Of a stretch of DNA of 64,000 bases, positions 21,470 to 32,532 are shown in pieces. Below the pieces are notes generated by a model. The model worked only from the letters and a program-made list of their open reading frames with translations, was not told where the DNA came from and did no database searches. This stretch comes from Phocoena phocoena (lineage: Eukaryota; Chordata; Mammalia; Artiodactyla; Phocoenidae). The stretch's first letter is position 1. The number at the start of each line of letters is the position of its first letter. A program made the position numbers and the translations under genes. The DNA lies in assembly GCF_963924675.1 (NCBI RefSeq), contig NC_089226.1:40689124-40753123 (forward strand), given 5' to 3'.

Positions 21470-22547
21470 AGGAACATCCAATTTTTAAGGGCTGTGTATA
21501 CATCCATCTCCACTTGCATCACAAATAAGTTAGATGAACCAATGAGTTGTTTCATGACATTTGTACTGAGTTCTTTAAAATGTTCAACATTCTGGTGAGT
21601 CATCAAATTGTTTAGAAGCCATTCAAGGCACTTTTTCTTTACAGAATCCAGTCCACAGGTCCCTGCCGATGTGTAATAGCCACATACGGGTTTTCACACT
21701 AATTGTTTCCTTCATTGTCTCATCACACTGCTGTATTAAACCATCCAACTGTAGCATACAAGCTGCTGCCAAAATGGCAATAACTCGACTGGGCTTTATT
21801 AAGACATCATCTCGTTACAATGACCCAAATGTCACCTGCAGTGCTTCTATATCAATATTCTGGTCTGGAGTCTCCAGTTCAATAATATTCATGCTGGACT
21901 CCTTCCATGAACCACTGAACATACTAGGAAAGTAGCCAGATTGACATAAATACATTTTGTGTAAGCTCCACTCTTCTAGAGCACAAATCTTAATGTCACT
22001 GTTTTCACCATTTAAAAATAATGTTTGATAAATATATTTGAATGTACTCTTCAGTGTTTTCCTCCGAGGGGTGTTGAGGAGTCGCTGCTGCCCATCCCCT
22101 TCCTGCTCATCCTCGTCTGTCTCGGAACCGGGGTGACAGCAGCAGAAGGCCCCGCTGCTCCGCTTGCGCTTGCGGCTGCCCGGACAGTAACAGAAGCCGT
22201 GCGCGGCCGCGTCGCCACCAGTCTCCGGCCTCCGGGCCGAGCCCCCAACCCCAGAGCCCGGCTCCTGCTGGGCTCAGGCTTGCCCCTGGTGGCGCAGCAC
22301 TCGGCTGCTCAGCGAGCGCATGGGTCATGGCTCGCAGGGACTTCAGAGAGCGCACCTCAGTGAGCCCGACGAAGGCGGTTTCCCGTCATGGCCCGGCCGC
22401 CACCGCCGGCCTCCATGTGGCCTGCGTGCCTACACTGCCACCTTCTCACGTGCAGCCCGGACCGTTGCAGAGGGCGCTGCTGCCTCCATCCTCTGCCCTG
22501 CTCCCCGCGTCTGCCTGCGCCGCGCGCCCGGACCGCAGGCGAACATT
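21470..22547 (-). pseudogene. GMCL1: GMCL1 (germ cell-less) processed pseudogene, 3'-truncated
   Basis: On the minus strand an intronless sequence reads like the N-terminal half of germ cell-less protein-like 1, a BTB/BACK nuclear-envelope protein and CUL3 adaptor. Start codon is the complement of 22319-22321 (MRSLSSRVLR), followed by HGFCYC, RKRKRSSGAFC, an acidic ETDEDEQEGD stretch, KYIYQTLFLNGENSDIKIC at the BTB entry, FSGSWKESSMNIIELE, and further on LFVMQVEMDVYTALK where it stops. Sequence from 22,322 to about 22,547 is GC-rich and would be its 5' UTR. Disablements: TGA at codon 16 (complement 22274-22276), TAA replacing a BTB codon (complement 21815-21817), and a one-base insertion in the GGG at 21688-21690. 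The lack of introns shows retroposition; unusually the 5' end is kept and the 3' half is missing, cut at a CHR SINE. The parent could also be the GMCL2 retrogene. Identification is from memory of the protein. Confidence 0.88.
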
Positions 22548-25222
22548 TTTTTTTGAATTTTAGTTTTTTTAATACAGCAGGTTCTTATTAGTTATCTATT
22601 TTATACATATTAGTGTATATATATGTCAACCCTATCTCCCAATACATCCCACCCCCCCCCCAATGTTTTGCCCCCTTGGTGCCCATATGTTTGTTCTCTA
22701 CATCTGTATCTCTATTTCTGCCCTGCAAACTGGTTCATTTGTACCCTTTTTCTAGATTCCACATGTATGCATTAATATACGATATTTGTTTTTCTTTCTG
22801 ACTTATTTCACCCTGTATGACAGTCTCTAGGTCCATCCACGTCTCTACAAATGACCCAATTTCATTCCTTTTTATGGCTGAGTAATATTCCATTGTATAT
22901 ATGTACCACATCTTCTTTATCCATTTGTCTGTCGATGGGCATTTAGGTTGCTTCCATGACCTGGCTATTGTAAATAGTGCTGCAATGAACACTGGGGTGC
23001 GTGTGCCTTTGAATTATGGTTTTCTCAGGGTATATACCCAGTAGTGAGATTACTGGGTCATATGGTAATTCTATTTTTAGTTTTTTAAGGAACCTCCATA
23101 CTGTTCTCCATAGTGGCTGTATCAATTTACATCCCACAAACAGTGCAAGAGGGTTCTCTTTTCTCCACACCCTCTCCAGCATTTGTTGTTTGCAGATTTT
23201 CTGATGATGGCCATTCTGACTGGTGTGAGGTAATAACTAACTCACTGTAGTTTTGATTTGCATTTCTCTAGTAATTAGTGATGTTGAGCAGCTTTTCATG
23301 TGCCTCTTGGCCATCTGTATGTCTTCTTTGGAAAAATGTCTATTTAGGTCTTCTGCCCACTTTTTGATCGGGTTGTTTGTTTTTTTGATACTGAGCTGCA
23401 TGAGCTGTTTATATATTTTGGAGATTAATCCTTTGTCCGTTGCTTTGTTTGCAAATATTTTCTCCCATTCTGAGGGTTGTCTTTTTGTCTTGTTTATAGT
23501 TTCCTTTGCTGTGCAAAAGCTTTTAAGTTTCATTAGGTCCCATTTGTTTAATTTTTTTTTATTTCCATTACTCTAGGAGGTGGGTCAAAAAAGATCTTGC
23601 TGTGATTTATGTCAAAGAGAGTTCTTCCTATGTTTTCCTATAAGAGATTTATAGTGTCCAGTCTTACATTTAGGACTCTCATCCATTTTGAGTTTATTTT
23701 TGTGTACGGTGTTAGGGAGTGTTCTAATTCCATTCTTTTACATGTAGCTGTCCAGTTTTCCCAGGACCACTTATTGAACACACTGTCTTCTCTCCATTGT
23801 ATATCCTTGTCTCCTTTGTCATAGATTAGGTGACCATAGGTGCATGGGTTTATCTCTGGGCTTTCTATCCTGTTCCATTTATCTATATTTCTGTTTTTGT
23901 GCCAGTACCATACTCTCTTGGTTACTGTAGCTTTGTAGTATAGTCTTAAGTCAGGGAGTCTAATTCCTCCAGCTCTGTTTTTTTTTCCCCAAGATTGCTT
24001 TGGCTATTTGGGGTCTTTTGTGTCTCCATACAAATTTTAATATTTTTGTTCTAGTTCTGTAAAAAATGCTGTTGGTAATTTGATAGGGATTGCATCAAAT
24101 CTGTAGATTGCTTTGGGTAGTATAGTCATTTCACAATATTGATTCTTCCAGTCCAAGAACATGGTATATCTCTCCATCTGTTTGTGTTGTCTTTGATTTC
24201 TTTCATCAGTGTCTTATAGTTTTCTGAGTACAGGTCTTTTACCTCCTTAGGTAGTTTTATTCCCAGGTATTTTATTCTTTTTGTTGCAGTGGTGAATGGG
24301 ATTGTTTCCTTAATTTCTCTTTCTGATCTTTCATTTTTAGCATATAGGTATGCAAGAGATTTCTGTGCATTAATTTTGTATCCTACAACTTTACCAAATT
24401 CATCGATTAGCTCTAGTAGTTTTCTGGTGGCATCTTTAGGATTCTCTATGTATAGTGTCATGTCATCTGCAAACAGTGACAGTTTTACTTCTTCTTTTCC
24501 AATTTGTATTCCTTTTATTTCTTTTTCTTCTCTGATTGCCATGGCTAGGACTTCCAAAACTATGCTGAATAATAGTGGTGAGAGTGGACATCCTTGTCTT
24601 GTTCCTGATCTTAGAGGAAATGCTTTCAGTGTTTCACCATTGAGAATGATGTTTGCTTTGGGTTTGTTGTATATGGCCTTTATTATGTTGAGGCAGGTTT
24701 CCTCTATGCCCACTTTCTAGAGAGTTTTTATCATAAATGGGTGTTGAACTTTGTCAAAAGATTTTTCTGCATCTATTAAGATGATCATATGGTTTTTCTT
24801 CTTCATTTTGTTAATATGGAGAATCACATTGATTGACTTGTGTATATTGAAGAATACTTGCATCACTGGGATAAATCCCACTTGGTCATGGTGTATGATC
24901 CTTTTAATGTGTTGTTGGATTCTGTTTGCTGGTATTTTGTTGAGGATTTTTCCGTCTATAGTCATTAGTGATATTGTTCTGTAATTTTCTTTTTTTGTTG
25001 TATCTTTGTCTGGTTTTGGTATCAGGGTGGTGGTGGACTTGTAGATTGAGTTTGCGAGTATTCCTTCCTCTGCAATTTTTTTGGAAGAGTTTGAGAAGGG
25101 TAGGTGTTAGCTCTTCTCTAAATGTTTGATAGAATTCACCTGTAAAGCCATCTGGTCCTGGACTTTTGTTTGTTGGGAGATTTTTAATCACAGTTTCAAT
25201 TTTATTACTTTGTGATTGGTCT
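22548..25222 (-). mobile_element. L1 LINE, 5'-truncated, ORF2 remnant
   Basis: Minus-strand L1 with a poly-T/A-tail at 22,548 and a 3' UTR starting atacagcaggttcttatt. ORF2 is broken into several frames. The RT domain survives as a 195-residue open piece (24,126-24,713) with [11 protein letters not shown] and the catalytic FADD near residue 81. Upstream of it, [20 protein letters not shown] (about 25,150) marks the start of the RT region, where the copy is truncated. The C-terminal part (22,735-23,182) has stops and has lost the usual cysteine motif. No endonuclease or ORF1. It abuts the 5' end of the GMCL1 retrocopy. Confidence 0.95.
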
Positions 25223-25324
25223 CTCCACATAGAATATTCTGTAAGCTCTTTATGGCAGTTTCCTCATCAGTCTTGCCCGCTACTCGGTCACCAATACCTA
25301 GTGTGTGCAAGGAACAGAGGAAGT
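25222..25324 (+). mobile_element. L2 LINE 3' end
   Basis: gaatattctgtaagctcttt then caccaatacctagtgtgtgc..gtgctcaatatgtatt is an L2 3' terminus, continuing after the L1 at 25,596-25,625. Confidence 0.55.
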
Positions 25325-25339
25325 GCTCAATATGTATTT

Positions 25340-25595
25340 TAAAAAATTTTTATTGGAGTATAGTTGACTTACAATGTTGTGTTACTTTCTGCTGTACAGC
25401 ACAGTGAATCAGTTTTACATATATATATATCCACTCTTTTTTAGATTCTTTTCTCATATAGGTCATTACAGACTATTGAGTAGAGTTCACTTTGCTGTAT
25501 AGCAGGTCCTTATTAGTCATCTATTTTATATATAGTAGTCTGTAGATGTCAATCCCAATCCCCCATTTATCCCTCCCCACATTCCCCCCTGGTAA
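25340..25595 (-). mobile_element. 5'-truncated L1 tail
   Basis: ~255 bp of L1 3' UTR with a perfect 15-bp duplication gctcaatatgtattt at 25325-25339 and 25596-25610, inside the L2 3' end. Confidence 0.95.
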
Positions 25596-25625
25596 GCTCA
25601 ATATGTATTTGGTGAATGATATCTT

Positions 25626-25879
25626 AAGAATATTAAGTAATAAATTCTAAAAAAATCCTATACATTTCTTTGTAAGTAGTGACCACCTAACCATGTCAAT
25701 ATTTGTAACTTAACATGCCTGGTTTTAGTATGGTCACTAGATAGGCATGCATTTGTTGCCTGAGTAGCCATACAAAAAGCAGGTCAGGTGAACCTTGGGG
25801 AAGCATACCTAAGGGTTTCAGATGTAACTGGATGATCAGGTGAGTACTGCCACGCAGTTAAGAGCAGAGAACTGTGAGA
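25626..25879. other. No gene or repeat recognised
   Basis: Non-coding. Confidence 0.4.
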
Positions 25880-26250
25880 GGAAGGAGTGAGAGCTGTCTG
25901 GGGCTGTCAGAAAGTCAGCTGGTACGTGCTCTTTTGTTGGGGAGTGGTTTGGTGTGGGCTGGGCCTTGGGATAGAGGGTTAACGATGGAGGGGTGAGGAG
26001 TGGCAGGAGATTAGGTTGAAGGTTAGACCACAAACCATGGAGAAGGGTGCTGAATACCATGCTAAAGAGGACGAACTTTGTGCTGGAAGCATGGTTGGCC
26101 GTGGAAGTGGGAGAGAGCTTAGGAAATCAGAGTGATTAGATCAATGCCACACAGGTGAGGGAACATGGATTAGAGAAAGCAGAGCCTGTGGGCAAGACAT
26201 GAGGCCTGTGGTGTAGTAAGAATGAAGAGGATGCTGGGCATTGAGGTAAT
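25880..26250 (-). mobile_element. L2 LINE remnant
   Basis: Reverse L2 body: gtgaggagtggcaggagatta, ataccatgctaaagaggacg, gaacatggattagagaaagc. Diverged. Confidence 0.45.
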
Positions 26251-26474
26251 GTTCAAAGTGTTTGCTCAGTAAATGGCAGATGTTCAAAATATGCAAGCTG
26301 AAATATACAACACATCATATGAACTGGTTAAAGGAAATCTGGGTGGTGCGATAGAGAGGCATATGCTTCTTTAACCCCAGTGTGACTGTTAATGTATAGA
26401 CAAGCATTGTCTGTCCTTGAATGAAGGACTGTAGATACAAATTGTAGGTAAGGCACAGCATTAAGAACCAGAAG

Positions 26475-26667
26475 GGTGGTATGCGGGCCTCTCACTCTTG
26501 TGGCCTCTCCCGTTGCGGAGCACAGGCTCCGGACGCGCAGGCTCAGCAGCCATGACTTATGGGCCCAGCCGCTCCACGGCATGTGGGATCTTCCCGGACC
26601 GGGGCACGAACCCGTGTCCCCTGCATTGGCAGGCGGACTCTCAACCACTGTGCCACCAGGGAAGCCC
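26475..26667 (-). mobile_element. CHR SINE, short form, tailless
   Basis: Full SINE body on the minus strand but with no A tail and no visible target duplication on either side, unlike the other copies. Confidence 0.93.
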
Positions 26668-26949
26668 TAGCCTTGCTCTTTTCACCAGGGCTTTTTTCAC
26701 ATTCCCTGACTATGTCACATGCTTGCCACCTCCAGATTTTTGCCCCTGATGGTTTCTTTCCCCTATCCCTGCTGGCTGAGATCCTACTCATTTTCCTTGG
26801 CCAAGATACATAGTCATGTCTGATGCCTTCCTTACTTTCATTCAGATGAAACCCATTGCTCTGCTCTGTGCTCCTGTGTCATTCGCACTGAAGTCTATTA
26901 CGTGAATATGCACTCGGCACAATCTGTGGTGAGTAACATAGTAGTCTCT

Positions 26950-27622
26950 TTTTTAAATTGAAGTTTAGTTGATTTACAATATTGTGTGACTTTCAGATGT
27001 GCAGCATTAGTGATTCAATATTTTTGCAGCTTATATTTCATTATAGGTTATTATAAGATAATGGGTATAATTCCCTGTACTGTACAGTAAATCCTTGTTG
27101 CTTACCTATTTTCTATATATAATAATATCTGTTGATCTCATGGCCCTAATTTGCCCCTCCCCCCTTCCCTTTCCCCTTTGTTCACCAGGAGTTTGTTTTC
27201 TATATCTGTGAATCTCTTTCTGTTTTGCATATACATTTATCTGCATTAGTTTTTAGATTCCACATATAAGTGATATCATATAGTATTGATATTTGTCTTT
27301 CTTTGTCAGACTTATTTCACCGAGGATAATATTCTGTAGGTCCATCCAATTTGCTGCAAATGGCAGTATATTATTCTTTTTTATGGCTGAGTAATATTCC
27401 ATTGTGTATATGTACCACATCTTCTTAATCCAGTTGTGTGTTGATGGGCACTTGTGTTGCTTCCATGTCTTGGCTATTGTAAATAGCGCTGCATCAATCT
27501 TTTCAAATTAGTGTCTTTATTTTTTCTGGATCTATACCCAAGAGTAGAATTGCTGGATCATATGGTAGTTCCATTTTTCATTTTTTAAGGAACCTCCATA
27601 CTGTTTTCTATAGTGGCTGCAG
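26950..27622 (-). mobile_element. 5'-truncated L1, 3' end
   Basis: Minus-strand L1 from a 3' UTR start (ttagttgatttacaatattg) to the ORF2 C-terminal end (tatggctgagtaatattcc, aaggaacctccatactgttt). More diverged than the 22.5-kb and 60-kb copies. Flanks share an imperfect agtctctt / ggtctctt. Confidence 0.85.
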
Positions 27623-27629
27623 GGTGGTC

Positions 27630-27840
27630 TCTTAAACCAGACTACCTGTGTTTGCTCTTGACTAGCCAGGTAAGTTACTGAACCACCCTGTGCTTTAGTT
27701 TCCTCATTTGTGAAATGAAGGTAATAATAGTATGAATAATACTATCCACTTGTAGGGTTGTTGGAAGGATCTTATGAGCTAATATGTATGAAATGCAAGA
27801 ACAACCCCTGGCACATAGTAAGGCATTGAGTGTGTTAGCT
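27630..27840 (+). repeat. MIR SINE remnant
   Basis: ctagccaggtaagttactgaa, tttcctcatttgtgaaatg, gggttgttggaaggatctta, cctggcacatagtaaggc. Confidence 0.8.
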
Positions 27841-27969
27841 ACTTCCCTGCTTGACTGTGGGTTTCTGAGAGTAAGTGGTATAGGTCTTACTCTTTTCTGT
27901 GACCCCAGAGCCTGGCCAGTGGGTGGCTCACTGTGGTCCTCAGAGAGTGCTGCTGAGTGAATGGATGGC

Positions 27970-28065
27970 ACAGGTGAGGAAACTGGGGCTCTGAGCAGTT
28001 AAGGGGCATGTCCACAGCCCCACGGGAGCATGCATGCAGGGCCTCCTGAGACTCAGGTCAGTGCT
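27970..28065 (-). repeat. MIR SINE fragment
   Basis: caggtgaggaaactggggct then gcatgtccacagccccacg. Confidence 0.6.
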
Positions 28066-28774
28066 TTTAGGTTGGCCATTGAATTGGTCATGTATGAATG
28101 TGGAGTAAGCTATTCTGTCTGTGTGCCTTTAGCACAGAAGACTCAGTGCATTTAAACTCACTTTTCAAGTTGCCTTTTATGACATCTAGGAGAGCGACAT
28201 TTACAGTTACAGAACATAAAAAAAAAGTGAATGTAAATGTAACTTTCTGAAATTACTGTGATTTAGGGAATGATAGGTGTTATTTTTTCACAAGTTTTAT
28301 GTACTGTGAGTGCATGCTATAGAATAATCTGAACAACAGTTGCAAATAAGCCTGAAGAGTACTTATTTCTCCGATAGGATATGATGGCAGTGTGTGCCTT
28401 ATCTTTCAAACATTTGCAAAATGTGTGGCATTTCTAACAGTTTAAGTGTGAGATATTTCCTCACGATATTTATTGGCCTAAGACGCTGTGAAACAGAGGC
28501 ATACACATGTTTTGGGGCCCTGATTCAGAACCTCCATTCCCTAAGTGTGTGCGCTAGGGAGAGGCAGGAGGGCAAGAGAGGGTCCAATTTCCTTCCCTCA
28601 CAACGAAGACCTCTTGTCCTCTACCTGCAGGTGTCCCCTCTGCCCCGACTCTGGGGTCCAGTTCTGGTTTGAGGGGGAACTTAAGGAACCCAGATCCATT
28701 GCAGGTTAGCTCTGCTGTTGGGCCCACTGATCTGGGTCCTGATGCCAGGTAAGGAAAACAAGTTATGGATTGCC
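28066..28774. other. No gene or repeat recognised
   Basis: Non-coding; nothing identified. Confidence 0.4.
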
Positions 28775-28892
28775 CTATCTATGTCAGGCTCCTACATGCT
28801 TTATCTCACTTACGCTTCATAAGAAAGCCACATGTGATGAAACAGGTGCCTAGAGAGGTTAAGTGACTTGACTTAACCAGGATTCAAAATCT
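28775..28892 (-). repeat. MIR SINE fragment
   Basis: tatgtcaggctcctacatgc, gtgatgaaacaggtgcctaga, aagtgacttgacttaacc. Confidence 0.65.
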
Positions 28893-29012
28893 GGTGCATG
28901 GTGGAAACAACCCAAATGCCCATCAACTGGTGAATGGATTAACAAAATGTGGCATATCCGTACAATGGAATAGTATGCAGTCATTAAAAAAGTGAAGTAC
29001 TGATACATGTTA
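28893..29012 (+). mobile_element. Old L1 3' end, first part
   Basis: aacaacccaaatgcccatca, acaatggaatagtatgcagt, aagtactgatacatgtta; resumes at 29,612 after an LTR insertion. Confidence 0.85.
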
Positions 29013-29606
29013 TGTATTAGGATTCTCCAAAGAAACAGAACCAATAGGAGATATGTATATATGTATGTGTGTGTGTATATATATATATAAAACACCTATA
29101 TTATAATATATATTAAATATGTTAATATTGGTATACCTATATATCTCCTACCAATAGGAGACATATAAAATATATTAATATACTATGCATACATAATAAG
29201 GGATTAGCTCACATGGTTATGGAGGCTAATAAGTCCCAAGATCTTCAGCCTGCAAGCCAATACTCAGGAGAGCCAATGGTATAGTTCCAGTCCAAGTCCA
29301 AAGGCCTGAGAACTAGGAGAGCCGATGGTGTAAGCTCCAGTCTAAGTCCAAGTTCATGCTTGAAAACAGGCAGAGAGATAGAGAACAAATTTTCCCTTGC
29401 TCGGCATTTTTGTTCTCCTCAGCCCCTCAATGGATTGGATGAGGCCCACCCTCCCTGGGGAGGGCAATCAGCTTTACTCTGTCTACCAATTCAGATGTTC
29501 ATCTCATCCAGAAACACCTTCACAGACACACCCAGAATTAATGTTTGACCAAATATCTGGGCACCCCATGGCCCAGTCAAGTTAACACATGAAATTAACC
29601 ATCACA
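29013..29606 (-). mobile_element. MLT2-like (ERVL) solo LTR
   Basis: Minus-strand LTR text: gtattaggattctccaaagaaacag at the left, ggattggatgaggcccaccc, tgtttgaccaaatatctggg, aagttaacacatgaaattaac at the right. It is precisely inserted in an L1, with a near-identical 5-bp flank (gttat / gttac), the size expected for ERVL. An AT-rich expansion occupies 29,050-29,210. Confidence 0.7.
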
Positions 29607-29611
29607 GGTTA

Positions 29612-29945
29612 CTCCATGGATGAAACCTGAAACCATTATGCCAAGTGAAAGAAGCCAGACACAAAAGGTTACCTGTTGTATGATTCCATTTATATAAAAT
29701 GTCCTGAATAGACAAATGCAGAGAAACAGAAAGCAGATGAGTGGCAGCCAGGACCTGGTGGGCAGGTGGAATGTGAGTGACTGCCTAATGGGTATGGGGT
29801 TTCTGTTGAGGGTGATGAAAATGTTCTGGAACTCGACAGTAGTGCTGGTGGCACAGCACTGTTAATGTAATTAATGCTACTGAATTGGACACTTTAAATC
29901 AGTTAAAAGGATAAATGTTATGTTCTGTGTATCCTGCCACAATTA
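29612..29945 (+). mobile_element. Old L1 3' end, second part
   Basis: Continues the L1: ccatggatgaaacctgaaac, agtgaaagaagccagacac, gtgatgaaaatgttctggaa, ending in an A-rich tail. Confidence 0.85.
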
Positions 29946-31299
29946 AAAAACCAGCACATCTATCTTTGAAGACCTTGTTATTCTCATACAGCAGGATGTG
30001 CTTCGGCCGCGTCCCTGATTCACGGTGATTTCTCTCTGGAGAAACTGCTTAGTCTTCCAGTCCCCCTACTGCAGGGGCTGCTTGCTTTTTAAGGCCACCC
30101 CTCCGCGTCTCTCCTCTTCCTGCAACAGCCGGGTTGGAGATTTGTCCTGGGGGGCGGGGGACCTATGACGTCACTCATTCTGGCTTCCTGCCTGCTTGTA
30201 GCTTTTGGCTGGGTGCTCCTACATCTCTCTGGTTCCACCTGATACCTGCTGCCCGTCTAAACGCTCATCTTCGGCCTGTCATTTTGCGGGCTGGATTTCC
30301 ATAGTTTGTTGCTGGGCCAGCTTGGCCTGGCCCCATCTCAGGGAGCTGGTCAGGCTGACCTGAGTCAAATGCTTTACGTGTCCTCCTCTCACTCACCTTA
30401 TGCCCTTTCCCTCGTAGATACTTCCTCACTCTCCTACCCTACTCCTGACTTACCTGTTCTGCTTTTCTGACTGCCTGTACCTGTCAAAGTGTCCCCAAAG
30501 TGACAACTAGTCCTCTGCAGAAATTGGGTGAAGCCTACTCATTCTGGTGTTTCTTACCCTTCACCAGCTGGGCCCATCTTCCCAGTGTCACCCATACCCA
30601 CCCCACCCCTAATTAATCTTCCTAACATGTGCATCTAAGAGGCAAGACAGTGTAGAAGGGAAGAAGCCACATGATCTAAAACAGAGAAGAAGTGAAATGA
30701 TAGGAATTTTGAACACAGAAGGAACGAAGAAACCATCACAAGCTCAAAGGAACATGGTAGGGGACCCTTGGGGTCTTACAGCATCACTGAAATCACATGA
30801 TACAGGCAGCTATGGCTTTCATCCAATTCCCCCATCCCAAGGCCCCTGTCCTCTCCTGTGGGTGCTTAATGCTACGGAACCCTTTCTTCCTGCCAACACG
30901 ATCCACACACCACCTCCTCAGCAGCCTTCGGTCACCGGGAGACAGGGCACAACCTGCTATTCTCTGAATAAGCAGCCATACTTCATTTGCCATGAATTTC
31001 CCAATGTCCCCGCCTGAGAAGGATGATGTCATTAGACATGTAAAGGGGAAAAAGAACGCTTTTCATCTTCCAGCTACAAAGGAAACAGGCTGCCTCTGGA
31101 AGAGGTGGTAGAACAGGAAAAAAGCCCTAAGCGAGGCCGGGCTCACCTGTGCGGGGCAGGCTGCGTAGAATGACTTGGAACCTTGTCAGGCTTCCCCGGG
31201 AGGAAGGAGAGGTACAGAAGCTGGGAAATAGGCTCCATGCTTTGGCCTGAAAAAAATCGATCTCCTGCTGATTGAGAGAATCAAGCACTTTCCATCTCT
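29946..31299. other. Mostly unique sequence; possible regulatory patch
   Basis: No repeat recognised. At 30,151-30,173 a GC box (ggggcggggg) lies 5 bases from a full CRE (TGACGTCA, 30166-30173) in a mildly GC-rich 400-bp patch; no open frame with a recognisable product. Promoter or enhancer role is inference. Confidence 0.4.
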
Positions 31300-31990
31300 C
31301 AATCCTATCAGGTACTGCAGTAAATACAAAGAGGAAAAGGACACAGTCCCTGCGCTCAGAGAGGATTTTTGCTGAAGGGGATGGGGGTTGGGGGCGGCAG
31401 GGGGGCAAGATACAGCCTCTCTGCCAGGCGATCCCTGCACATGGTCAGTGAGCAGTGGGTGGTGTAATAAACGGGGATTCAGAGGAGGCCGGAGCACTGG
31501 GGGCTGAGAAAGCTTCTTGGAGAAGGGGGAGCCATACCCTGAGGAATGGGGGGATTTGGGACCTAGAAGGGAGAGCCATTCTGGGTGGAGGTCCCTTGTG
31601 ACACAGTCAGGGGACGGTGAGGAGAAGCCTGGCTGAAGCTGAGTACAGAAATGGCCGAGGAAGGATGGAAAGGAAGGTGGCAGGGAAATGTGGGGCGGGC
31701 TTGACCAGTGTGCGACTTTGAATGACCTTGAGCCTAATTTCCTCATCTCCAAATGGCCGTGAAAAGACCATGATGCTTATAAGCATCATTTAAGGCACTT
31801 GATGGGAAACCCTAACCCAGCACTCACCACTGTCCGGGGCCTCAAAAAACGGCAGTGCTGGGCTGAGATGCTTGGGCATTATCCCGCAGGCTGTGTGGAG
31901 ACACAAGGGCTGCTGAGCAGGAGAAGGATTTCAAAACCCAGACAGAGAGGGAATTATGAAGGATGTGAGAGGGGCTTGTGAAAGGTTAAT
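31300..31990 (-). mobile_element. Probable degraded L2
   Basis: Weak reverse-L2 signals (agtccctgcgctcagagag, agcttcttggagaaggggg). The 188-codon minus-strand open frame over it (31,186-31,752) is proline/serine-rich with no recognised domain and is probably fortuitous. Confidence 0.35.
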
Positions 31991-32518
31991 CCCCGTCTGC
32001 TCTGACGGAGGCTGGCAGAGACCGAGAACTCTAATGGGAGACACTGAGGTCCTGGAGTTACCGGAATGGGAAGCCTTTCAGTGATCTCTCAGACCCTGCT
32101 TGAGGCCATCAGATCATGTTGGAAATCTTTTCCCGAAAGCTCTCTAGAGCTCTCAGGCGGTAGGGGCTGCCAACCCCCAGTTCCCCCAAGCGGAAGCAGC
32201 ATGTGAGGGATAGGACAGGAGAGACCCTCCTCCCTTATCAGTCATCACTGCCAGCCGTTTTTCACTCCAGCAGAAATTCAGCAGGTGTATTAAAATGCAT
32301 CCAGGCACAATAAAATCTTGTTTGAGGTTTAAAATACAGCTTGTCAGATGAGTATTTAGTGGTGTGTTTTAATATGCATAAGTGCAAACTGGAATTTAAT
32401 GTGTAGGCTAAAGCACACATCAGCAATTTCATAAGTGAGCTAACATTGTAGTGTACGTGAACAACTCGGGGGGCCTGTGGGGGGAAGGGAGAGAGGAAAC
32501 AAAATAACATAAAACTTT
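31991..32518. other. No gene or repeat recognised
   Basis: Non-coding; an unusually T/A-rich, possibly conserved stretch at 32,270-32,460, unassigned. Confidence 0.4.
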
Positions 32519-32532
32519 GGGATCTTTTTTCT

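Noticed and set aside
22640..22665. Poly-C tract as a regulatory i-motif
   Set aside because: Lies in the L1 3' UTR, where a C-rich stretch is part of the element.
24126..24713. Functional reverse transcriptase gene
   Set aside because: It is only the RT part of a 5'-truncated L1 with stops in the rest of ORF2; no endonuclease, ORF1 or promoter.
31186..31752. 188-codon minus-strand open frame
   Set aside because: Ser/Pro-rich, overlaps a probable degraded L2, no start context or domain; treated as chance.
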